From assembly GCF_905163445.1 (NCBI RefSeq), contig NC_053189.1, positions 13,596,001 to 13,660,000 on the forward strand: a stretch of DNA of 64,000 nt. Direction: 5' to 3'. Made by a program: the position numbers and the translations under genes. Origin of the DNA: Pararge aegeria. Its lineage: Eukaryota; Arthropoda; Insecta; Lepidoptera; Nymphalidae. The notes under the pieces were generated by a model, which saw nothing but the letters and a program-made list of their open reading frames with translations, ran no database searches and was not told where the DNA came from. Below are positions 23,039 through 33,400 of the stretch, piece by piece (the first letter of the stretch is position 1; every line of letters begins with the position of its first letter).

Positions 23039-23886
23039 AAATTAAATAACTATGGTACGTACATATAAAGATATATTTAATTAGCACCTAACAACATTAT
23101 ATTTATTACACAATTATATTTTTAGTTTGCCCATAATACACAACGATTATTCAAATTGATTCTTGTTTTAAAGCGAGAAATGAAATAAAATTCAATTGAG
23201 CATTCGAATTCTACCTTTGAGATTTTTATTTCAAGGTCAGTCAAAACTACACAAGTAGGTAACTACTATTTAGGTAGGTATATTAGACACTCTACTCATA
23301 GTATAAAGCATTTGCTTATCTAAACTTAAATATAATTAATTAATTTTGAATAGGCGATTTTTCCAATCAATGGTGATCTCGTATCCTCCAAAACGAAAGA
23401 ACAGAGTGTAAAAAGACCACTTCCACTGTTTTTCTTTTGATCTCGCAAACTCACCTCAGGGTCGGGGGTTTCAAACTCCGGGTAGCATCGGCTTTAAATT
23501 CTAGTGCCAAAACAATTAATTGCAGCAAAATTGCCAAATAAAGGAGCTTTACTTGAACTAAGCGAGACTATTTAAATTTGTCCTCTTTCCTATCCACTAC
23601 ACTTCTTAAACTATGGCCCTGACTTTAATTTTTGTATCGGATGGCTTTTTGCAATGTAGCACATTTGTCGGTTGTTTTTATTCTCAAGCAACGCTAGCAT
23701 ATTTATTTAAAAAAATAGTTCCAAAGGTAAACATTTGTTGTGCTTATATATAATGTTACAACAATAGCGTGGTATTTCTGCATACCATTAGCAATATTAT
23801 AAAAGGTAATATAATTGCAGTTCCTTATCAAAAATGCAATAATATTGAGTACAAAAAACGTTTAACAACTATAAACTACTTTGATT

Positions 23887-26800
23887 TTATAATTTTTCTC
23901 CATACTCTAAAGTCCACAGATAATTAGCTTTTGGATCTTTACTGTTTTCTGCCTGTTTTTGAACTTCTTCTGCCTTTTTTATTGCTTTTTGTATATTGGC
24001 AAATAATTCTTTATTCTTTGTCGTGGGCTTATTCTCCTGTAACTTTTTTTTCTTGTCTTGCAATTTTTCAGACCTTTCCTTGAAAGAGTCTTTTCTACCG
24101 AATCTTTCCCGAACAAATCGTTCATATAAGTCTTCACCATCTTCAACGACGCTTTTGCTATTTGCATCATCAGTCTTAGTTTCTTCATGAGGTTTGTTAA
24201 TATATGATGCGAAAAAGTCATATTCTTCAGGTGTTTTGTCTCCTTTGGGTTTCAGTTGCTGGGAATATACCGTCGTATCTGTGGGGTTGTAATGGTGAAT
24301 ATTTTCAGGGTTTCCACGAGGCTTCTGCGTATATTGTGCCGCATCTTCGTTATGATAATTGTAGTAATTAGTTTTATCCTTATTGTTTTCAGGAACTTCT
24401 TGAGTATATGCTAAAATATCTTCCGGAAGTTTAATTTCAGGTAATTTTATATTAACATTACCAAACTTTATTTTTAAATTTTCGTCATAGTTATCGTTTT
24501 TTGGGGATAAAGTATCAAGAGTACCTTCTGATTCAGTATTCTTGGCAGAATATCTACTTTTCGTTTTATCAGAGCCTACATGGATATAATCTGAAGATAT
24601 TCTCGGAAACTGTTGTTTAATATTGGCTTTTCCATTGGTTTTAGTTGAATCAACTTTACGATAATTACCTCTGTTTGGAAGAATGCTATCATAATTACCA
24701 TTTAAGTTCTCATTAGAATTTTTCTTAGCTTCTTCATTGCTATTTTCATTGGTTAATTCTTTTACGGGTTTTCCTACATCTCTATTAATGTGAACTTGCT
24801 TATTAAATTTAGTTGGTTTTTTTATATTGCTGTGTATACCTTTATGTGATTTTTTAATTTTTGGTTTGATAGTAGTTGTAATTTGATCTAAAGAATCACT
24901 TTCATAGTTTTCGTGTGAAGCCTTATCAGGATCAAGGTTTCCCCTATTTAGATCACCCCGAAACTTATCATAACTAAAGTTACTTAAGTCATCATTCTCT
25001 AAAGCTTTGGATTTATCGTAAGTATCTTGTTCTTTTGGGCTAATCTTATAATCCTCATTTGATATTTGAGTCTCCTTTCGTCGGCTATCGCTAAAATTTT
25101 CCTTTGAGTTTCTCTCGTCGTTTGTGTTTTTGCCATAAAATGACCTATCATCAGTCAGTAGGTGTGGTTTTTTACTTTTGATATTAGTTTGAATGGGAAT
25201 GTCTATTGGTCTCCCAGATTTTTCACTATTTCTGTGTATTTTGGGCTGATTTGTGTATTTTAAACTACCATCTTTTTGATTGCTATTTTCTCTCTCAGAA
25301 TCGGTAGGACTATAGCTATATACTGGTTTTTGTGCAATATGAGTAGATACGTCTTTATTTTTGTTATAATTTTCAATAAGTTTTTTATCTTCATCTTCAT
25401 ATTCATTTACTATTTTAGCGCTTTGTCTTCCATAATTTACGTTACGTGCATTGTTAGGATTATCAGATTGTAGTAAGGGATTGTTATTGTTGTCGTTATG
25501 ATATAATTGATTTTGTGTTTGTAATTTATTAAACGTTTGTTTATTTTGAGGTATACCTCGTTCGTCAACTTCATCATTATCCTGATATTGATTTTCTTTA
25601 TGACTTCCTTGGCTTTCATTACTCTCATCTCTTTCTTTGACAAGTCCTTGATGTCCTGGTGAGTTATTTCCATTATTATAATATATTTTATTATGTGATA
25701 GCAATATATTTTTTGGTTGTTTATTAGGTTTACTCGTGTCTCTATTATTACTAAAATTTTCATTAGGGTCACCCTCTTCGTCTTCATTATCTTTGGAATA
25801 ATTTTCTTTACGACTTTCATCTTGATTTTTTACCGCTGATGAGAAATATTCATTTCTATTGTCATTATATTGTTGATTATGTTTTTCTAATATATCATCG
25901 GACGATGGCTTATTACTATAAATTCTACCATCCTGTTTGAAATTTTCAAGAGGTTCATCGTCTTCATCATCTGCATATTCATCTTCATCTTCCGTTTCAT
26001 CCGTTTCATCACTATAATCTGCAACTGTTTTAGGTGCAGATACAGGGTTTCTACGATTATTATAATATCTTTCACTATGCCTATGCAAATTATTTTCAGG
26101 TTGCTGTTTATGACCACGCAAGCTTTCATTTCTTTTGTAACTTTCACCGGAGTCCTCGTCACTCTCATCTTCTTGAGAAAATGTAAATCTATCTTTGTCA
26201 GTTTGCTTTACATTTTCATTTTTAATTTCTTCTTTATGACTGGGTGAAAACGGTTTAGATCTATTACCATCCAATTCTTCACTATCTACAAACTTTCTAC
26301 CCTGAACATCATCATCTTCTTCCTCGAGGGATGGGTTATTTTTATTAATATTTTCACTTGAATCATCATTGTCATAATTTTCATGACTTGCGCTGTTAAG
26401 TGGTTTAGGTTTGGAGATGTGATACTTGTTTTTTTTATCTTTATAATACCGTATATTTCCTCTTGACAAAATATTATTGGGTGGTTTTACATTATCACGC
26501 AACCTTTCAACCATTTTATTATTTTCGTTGGATCTGTTATCGTTTAGATCTTCATCCGATGAATTTTCCTGGTTAGAATCTTCTCTTGCATTGATTTCTT
26601 CACTTTTTTCGGTAAGTTCTCTGGTTTTAGGTGAATTATGCTTACTATTTATATCATCATGATATCCTTGTATTTCTTTTTGTAACGATGGGTTAAATCT
26701 TCTCTGGGATTCATGCAAATTTTCGTCTTTTATGAGTGTTTTATATTTATCGTCGCGGTATGATGTGTTTTCATTATTCGTATTTCCCCTTTCTTTTGAA

Positions 26801-27480
26801 TTAGGAAAATATTGGTCATTATTATGGTCATAATATTTTTGTTCTCCTCTTTCTAATTGATTTTGATCAGGTTTATTCCTATTATGTAGAGTTTCAACTT
26901 TGAAATCAGCTATATCAGAAGGTTTGATGATGTCGCTTGGATTGAATTTTGGCAAGTTTAATTCTCCCCTCTCTATATTTTGATCTTTAATTACATCATA
27001 TATTCCATGCGCTATTGTTTTGCCATTGTCTTCGATATTCCTATTAAATGATCGCCTTTTCCTCTTTAAACTATTTTTAAAATGTCCTTTTAATTTTTCA
27101 GATGCTTTTACATTAATATCCTTTTTGTTAACATATTTTAACGTAGTCTTCTCTCTCAATTGATTGGCTAGGTCTTTGCCTATGTTCGAAGCTTCATTTG
27201 TGTTATTGTTAATAACAGCATCTAAGCAATCAGTATTCTTTGTCGGATGTAAACATAAGTTATTGATTTCTTTATCTTTTATTAAAATGTTGAAGTCTTT
27301 GCTATTGTCATTATTTTGTGAATTTGTATTTAAAATTTTGTTAGAAGCACAGGTTTCATTTGAATTATTACATATCTTGTCTGCCTGATTATTTTGAGTT
27401 GCTGTTCCATTGAAGGTATACGCATCTGTCATCTGAGAAGTTAGACAATAGTATGATAGTTTAACACATTTATTATACAT
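23887..27480 (-). CDS. Unrecognised Asn/Asp/Glu/Lys/Ser-rich repeat protein
   Basis: One open frame of 1,197 codons; I do not recognise the family. It is extremely hydrophilic and, after the first 75 residues, has no cysteine and almost no hydrophobic runs, so it is predicted to be disordered. Cysteines occur only near the N-terminus (C5, C12 and two CxnC pairs). A KRKRRS basic stretch lies near residue 140. The middle, about 26845-24950, is a degenerate repeat of about 62 residues. Its landmarks are a (K/R/Q)YY/YH core followed by N/D-rich sequence and an EN(Y/F) acidic block. The C-terminal 80 residues are a charged helix ending NYLWTLEYGEKL. The start is uncertain: the second Met (27432) directly follows TTCTCAG, a good splice acceptor, so an upstream exon, perhaps with a signal peptide, may exist. 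A cuticle, silk or matrix protein is possible but unproven. Confidence 0.75.
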   Translation of the reverse strand: MYNKCVKLSYYCLTSQMTDAYTFNGTATQNNQADKICNNSNETCASNKILNTNSQNNDNSKDFNILIKDKEINNLCLHPTKNTDCLDAVINNNTNEASNIGKDLANQLREKTTLKYVNKKDINVKASEKLKGHFKNSLKRKRRSFNRNIEDNGKTIAHGIYDVIKDQNIERGELNLPKFNPSDIIKPSDIADFKVETLHNRNKPDQNQLERGEQKYYDHNNDQYFPNSKERGNTNNENTSYRDDKYKTLIKDENLHESQRRFNPSLQKEIQGYHDDINSKHNSPKTRELTEKSEEINAREDSNQENSSDEDLNDNRSNENNKMVERLRDNVKPPNNILSRGNIRYYKDKKNKYHISKPKPLNSASHENYDNDDSSENINKNNPSLEEEDDDVQGRKFVDSEELDGNRSKPFSPSHKEEIKNENVKQTDKDRFTFSQEDESDEDSGESYKRNESLRGHKQQPENNLHRHSERYYNNRRNPVSAPKTVADYSDETDETEDEDEYADDEDDEPLENFKQDGRIYSNKPSSDDILEKHNQQYNDNRNEYFSSAVKNQDESRKENYSKDNEDEEGDPNENFSNNRDTSKPNKQPKNILLSHNKIYYNNGNNSPGHQGLVKERDESNESQGSHKENQYQDNDEVDERGIPQNKQTFNKLQTQNQLYHNDNNNNPLLQSDNPNNARNVNYGRQSAKIVNEYEDEDKKLIENYNKNKDVSTHIAQKPVYSYSPTDSERENSNQKDGSLKYTNQPKIHRNSEKSGRPIDIPIQTNIKSKKPHLLTDDRSFYGKNTNDERNSKENFSDSRRKETQISNEDYKISPKEQDTYDKSKALENDDLSNFSYDKFRGDLNRGNLDPDKASHENYESDSLDQITTTIKPKIKKSHKGIHSNIKKPTKFNKQVHINRDVGKPVKELTNENSNEEAKKNSNENLNGNYDSILPNRGNYRKVDSTKTNGKANIKQQFPRISSDYIHVGSDKTKSRYSAKNTESEGTLDTLSPKNDNYDENLKIKFGNVNIKLPEIKLPEDILAYTQEVPENNKDKTNYYNYHNEDAAQYTQKPRGNPENIHHYNPTDTTVYSQQLKPKGDKTPEEYDFFASYINKPHEETKTDDANSKSVVEDGEDLYERFVRERFGRKDSFKERSEKLQDKKKKLQENKPTTKNKELFANIQKAIKKAEEVQKQAENSKDPKANYLWTLEYGEKL

Positions 27481-30417
27481 AACTTCTATAATTTACTGTA
27501 CTAACTACATACTACTGTACTAATTACACTAGTACTGTTGACTAATACAGTGCGATTTAACAGTGATCGATGAGGGTGTGCTTTTTGGGAGTGAAAAAAA
27601 AACTAAATATATATATTCATACAAAACATACTTTTATTTACAATATAAAACACGCTACCATGCGATACATAAACTATTATCTAAACTACTCTATAAACTT
27701 ATCTAGCTATAAAATAAATAAAAAATACAAATATTGTAACGAGTTATAAAGTACGCCAAGTTATAAGTAGGTACTTATGAGTTTAACTTATTTCGACTTG
27801 TTTCATGGTAATGATTATAAAGACTAACACAGATAAAAAAAAAATAGACTGTTTACATTAGACAAAGCAATAAACTTTATAGAAACTGCTAGATTAATTT
27901 AAATATATAGTCAAAAGTTTCTATTCAACACTGACAAATCTTTAGCCAAGAAAACATACTCTTATATATCTTGCCTGACATTAGGACCAGTTTTATTAAA
28001 TTGATATGGATTTTAGACATTTTAATTAAAGTTGGTAGTTGGTTTAGCTGTCAAATATGGATTCTAATGGTCTAAAGGTTATTAAATCATAAAAATAGTG
28101 ATAAAAAAATATTTCTTCATGATTTTACATAATTACAACAAAGTACAAATCATATGGTCTTCGTATTTACATAATTCGTACTTATGTGGAAATAGTAAGG
28201 ACCGGCTAAATGCTGGTGATCTACAAAAATATGGCAATAAAGTGCGTGACTATTTACTTCATCCGCTCTCCTTTTACTTTGTACATATCTAAAGCCGGGT
28301 AGACATTGGAGTGTCGTGTTGTGTGATGGACGCAGCAGAAGGCCAACCGGAGCCCTAAATTGAATACGAAATTGAGCACACTTGTTTGCCGTTATGCAGT
28401 ACCTAAGTGTGTGTACGACTTGACATGAAATATGGTATCAATAGATCTGTTGCACATAAATCTCTAGACGAAACTAAATTAACATGTCTGAAAATAGTAA
28501 TATCCTATCCAAAGCATACAGTTTAAAAGACAGCACTGCTTTTAGACCTGTCAATTTTGAATTGGCACAATTTTATTATTTCTGGAAACTTTCTGATATA
28601 TTAAAACACTCTTATGTGAAACCGGCGTAACTTAGGTGCTTTAATTATAAAAATATATGTAAATATATATCCTTAGATTACATTAAAAATTACTACCTAT
28701 CTACTTGAAGTGTAAATAGGTTTGTAACTTTCATAAACCTTGACCTGAAGTTTCGTAACTGTACATAATATAATATTTTATTAAATTCAAATTACACTTT
28801 TAAGACTACTGACTTAAAACTTCAAATATTGTAGGTATAAAAAAAATTGAAATATTGGTTACTTAAATATTAATATAAATAGTAATTTTTGCTGACAAAT
28901 TAGCAACTCAACATTTATTTGCATGAGTAAATACTTAGAACATGAACTTGCGTTCAATCCGAGTAAGGTGAATGTTATATTAGGTTAAATTTAAATATCC
29001 AGTACAAAATCCCATATAGAAGGACTGAGGAGAGGGGAGAGGAAATGAGAAGATCGAGCTATCTTCCCTCCTCGTAAAATGTAATTAATGTTGGCAAAAC
29101 TGTCTTTGCATAATCATGAAAACAAACGGATCTTTAATGCACCACAAAATTATGTATAATCCGTTACATTCGGGTAGCAGTTTAAAGGACAGCAACCCAG
29201 ATTTATTCTAAGAAGCAGTTATAAAAGAACAGTTATAACCTTGACCCGCGTTTTACCTACCATTGGAACCCTACCGTTGGAAGAGACCTTTAGTCTAGCA
29301 GTAGACTGTTCTACGGATATGGATGATTTTATCATCATAATATTTTTAAAGTTATAAATCACCTTAGTCGGAATGACTGCTGAATTTCCACATTCTAGGC
29401 CCGCATTAATTAAAACAAAATATAAATTGTGGTAGTCATAAATAATTAAGCGTGCATTCTTACTACACACAAAATGCTGAACGGCTATTAATTAGCATGT
29501 TAACTTTATTTGGCAAAATAATTAAACAGTTAAGGAGAAATTTTACATTTCTACCTAGCCATAATTATTTGGTAGAATTGGATAGTAACTTGTTTAAGTA
29601 ATATCATGGCATTACACTCCAATAGTCCATGCTTGGAAATTGTATAAATACGGGCCATAGACTGGAAAAGCATCTACCATACTTAATTAAACTAATACAA
29701 AAGTTATAATGACACGATTATGAGTTACTTAGTAAATGAAAACATGATTATATACAGTGAAAAAGGCAAGTTCTCGCACAATTCATTTGTGTCATTACAT
29801 ACTTTTGTTTTCTACAGAGTACCTTTGCATGTAGAAGTAACGATCACTTATTAAAATGTATTAAAAGCCGCACCACACTTTCGCAACTTCTCAACGACCG
29901 ATTTACGTATAAAATAAAAAGGACAAAAGATATCAAGAAGGCTTTATCCTACCATTATTAATTCCTACTTTATAATTTGCAAGTAACAAGATCTATTAGT
30001 ATGCACCGTTATCGAGTCGATATTTCCTTTTTTGTTATTGTTCAGACGCGTTATGACCTCATAGGATTGAGCTCATAGGTTTAAGAGTAAGACTTTTTTA
30101 AAACCGCTTAAGGGTTTCGAATTTGGAGACCCTGTTATTTCTAAGTGCAAAAGTTTTTCACGAAGTCGATGCCAGTCTCGGAGGTCGTTAAGGTGTGATA
30201 GCGGCTTAAGTAATTTAATTAACAATTGGGCACATAATTATGTCCTTTCTGTACTCTTTGTCATGTGCTTCTTATGTAATACTACTACTACTGCTTTAAT
30301 ACATGCTGACGAGTTGTTTATGCAAAGAAAGGACTTAAGTTAATGACAAGCTTTTCAATACTTTGCTACGTCCACTAGCTAAATCTAATTTTACTGTGGA
30401 GTTTGGTGCTGGTGCTT
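27481..30417. other. Region between the Asn-rich gene and the peroxidase 3' end
   Basis: AT-rich, with no recognisable gene. It should contain the promoter or upstream exon of the Asn-rich gene and the 3' UTR of the peroxidase gene (weak ATTAAA complement at 30295-30300). A 24-nt exact copy of peroxidase coding sequence lies at 28143-28166. Confidence 0.55.
28143..28166. repeat. 24-nt exact copy of peroxidase exon sequence
   Basis: These 24 bases are identical, in the same orientation, to 31545-31568 in the peroxidase exon that encodes IRRPYDLY on the minus strand. Identity stops abruptly at both sides. Confidence 0.85.
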
Positions 30418-33400
30418 CTATTTCTTGCCGTGGTACGGATTGTACGAAAAACTACTTACATATTCTTTAGCGCCACCTAGGAAAGGTACTGGGTCAGCCC
30501 ATTTACTGAAGTCCATCGATGGGATGATACCACTTCTACACGGTACCCGGGGGTTTCTGGAAACGATAGGATTAATATAGCCAAAATACAACACATTTAC
30601 TCCCAGAGTTTATTCTAACAATAATGGGTAATCTTCAATAATGGGTACATAAAATTTGTAGTGAATAGTTTTATAATCATTGTAAAAAATAGATATCGCT
30701 ATTTAGCGATAAGGCCGCCGAATTGTCCGTTCTACCTTATTGTGCTGTTGAATTTGTATCTCTGTAAATTTTCTCTGTGGTGTACAATAAAAGTGTATTC
30801 ATTCATTCATTCAATAGATAAAATAATTTTTATATTATAATTTTTAAAATATAAAAGCTTTATATGAGTGTAATTAAATGTTTAATGAACTTACAATTCA
30901 TGATCAGGTAGCACCATAGGATAAAGCTGGACTGTATCAATGATATCAGTATTATCACAAATAATACGCGCAAGACGGGACTTTCTAATTTCGGCTAACT
31001 GCTCTTGAGTGAATGATGAAGGCTGGTTAGGTAGCTCGAACCTGGAAAAATGTTAAGGGTTTGTAAAAGCGAATTGCGAGTATATTTATATACAGTAGAT
31101 AATATAGTAAATTTATTTCTCAACTCACCAAAATCTGTCACCTCTTCTTGAGTAAGAGAACTGGGTAGCAATAACGCAAGCAAATGTCGGCCCCAGCATT
31201 GATCCTGGCAATGGTCTTTCAGAAACACCGCCAGACCATAAATCCACATCGATGGGGTGTTCGAAAATCGACTCATATTTACGAATGGTTTCATTCGCCA
31301 TAGATCCAAACAAATCTTGGAATGTATCAGCACCAGAGAGACCGCAGAACTTTCTAAACTCCATGTAGCCTGGAAGACCGAATTCTCGACCTCTTTGCAT
31401 ATTAAACGATACCAAGTCCATTCCGAAACGAGCTCCTACTTTCTTGAATAGATGATTTGTAACTTCTTGGGTAATGGAGTCATCCATAGCTTGAGCTACC
31501 TGATTCATTAGTCCCATTACGTATTCATCGAGAACGCCAGCTCGGTACAAATCATATGGTCTTCGTATCAGATCTGACAAACGTTTTGATGCTGCAAATA
31601 AAATCATATTAATATGAGTAACTTAAAATTTAAGTTTTATGAACTAACCAGGTGTACAGTGTCACGCTTTGCTATGGCTCGGTCTGATAATAATTTGAGT
31701 TCCCGAGTGAACTTAGAGACAAAAAGTGTAGCTATACAAACAATATTTTATAGAAATGCAACGTTGTGAATTATAATAAATAAATTGTTTAATTACTTTG
31801 TGAAACAAATCAGATTTATTTGAAATTCGTGTTTAGATTGATGTGTTACTTTGTCGAAAGCCATAGAATAATAAAAATCCGAATCCGAAGGAAATACAAG
31901 TCCACGAGAACCAGGCATATGTGTAACGAAATATTTATTAATTCACTTAGCAAATATGCATTGTAGAGTTCGGTGTCGGAGCAAAATGCGCAAAGACCGC
32001 TTTTTGGAAGATCTGCGTGATCTGAAGCGCTGGGCAAATTTGACTAGTCTTCGCGAATTTTAGCAAATTACATAAGCTTTTTATGTAATGTTTACTGATT
32101 TGAAACTTTTACATTATTTAATGATTATCTATATGTTTCAGACTAACTCCTTTGGGAAGAGTAACATAGGAAAGCTGAATTAATTCATTAGATTACATTC
32201 ATTTATATAAACTTACCAATGAATTTGTGTGCCTTGGACCATCTTTCAACGGCGGTAGGTAAAAGGGAGTGACCGAATCGGTAAGCTGCTGCCGCGAAAG
32301 ACGCAATCACGTCTGGATTCACTTCTTCATCATATCCTTCCCAATAACCCTATCAGTAACATAAGGTCAATAGAGATTCAAAAATTGCTTTTAGAAGTAG
32401 TAGAGGTTTTTGCGACTGTTATATTTGCCACAAAGCAGCATTCGTGGTTGTTTGTGGTTAACTACATGATGCTTAACACCTACAAACCAGGTTGATGTAC
32501 ACATGGCAATACTATGTAGGCCGAATTCCTTGCATGCCATGCGAAGTGTTGCTCAGTTACTGGCGATGGTTTTAAATCAGGTAGGTTATATGTGTTATTC
32601 TTCAGTCAATTACTACAATAAAAAAATCTAATATTAACCAAACTGACAGGTCTTAAAGTTTGTCTGTCTTCTGTCACTGTCAACTGGCAAGGATAGCCAT
32701 TTAAAAATGTCAATTTAGTTTACAGATTGGTGTGCAACAGAATCGGCACCAATGTTTGAGTAATACAAATCGTACATTCTAACGATTTCAGCGTCAGAAG
32801 CAGAAATGTAACGTTACAATGATGTTAATAAGAGTCTACTTAAGAAACTAAACCAAATTGACAGGTATAAGGTTTGCCGTTTTCACCTCGGAAGAAGATT
32901 GGCATTTAATTACACATGTCAATTTTAGTTTACAGATTTATTTAACACAGAATTGGCACCATAGTATAGCTATTTTTCGCCCTCCCTACGTTATATCTTC
33001 ATCTCTTTCATCTAATATAAAGTGCCTTTAAATTGCATTAGGTATCGATTCTAATACAATAAAATTATCCAATCGCCGCCTGAGAAATTAAATTACAAAA
33101 ACAAATTTTATACATACCTCTTTGGCGAGGACTAAACCGAATTTCTCCATAACATCTTTGCCGAGTAAAATAGGCAAGAATTCATTGTAAGTGATGTGTT
33201 GTATTTCTGCGATATTAATGCGTCTAGCTTCCTGGAATAGGCTTTCATCGTCCCAGTGGGGGTTCACGTGTGCCAGAGCTTCCGCAACTCTATTATGTTC
33301 TCGAGCCATCAAAGTGTGCATCACTGTGAGGACTAGTTGTTCGTTGACTCTAATTTCGCCTGAAATTCATTTAAATTTAATAAAACTTAAAAAAAACTTC

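Larger units (their letters stand above)
21399..23886. other. Noncoding region between Pfdn6 and the Asn-rich gene
   Basis: This region contains the Pfdn6 upstream region, a perfect 20-bp hairpin (21996-22040), a decayed retroelement ORF (22235-22720) and then about 900 bp that is probably 3' UTR of the minus-strand gene at 23887 (AATAAA complements at 23029-23038). No other gene was recognised. Confidence 0.55.

Noticed and set aside
24085..24125. RF-amide-like neuropeptide site (ERFGRK) in the Asn-rich ORF
   Set aside because: It occurs once, within a long charged helix, with no repeated peptide copies or flanking cleavage pattern. It is probably chance.
28098..28292. 64-codon frame overlapping the 24-nt peroxidase match
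   Set aside because: It is on the strand opposite to peroxidase coding and shows no protein similarity. Only the 24-nt island is notable.
30780..30820. CRISPR-like short repeats (CATT)n
   Set aside because: It is a simple microsatellite at a LINE tail. No array of spaced repeats exists anywhere in the window.
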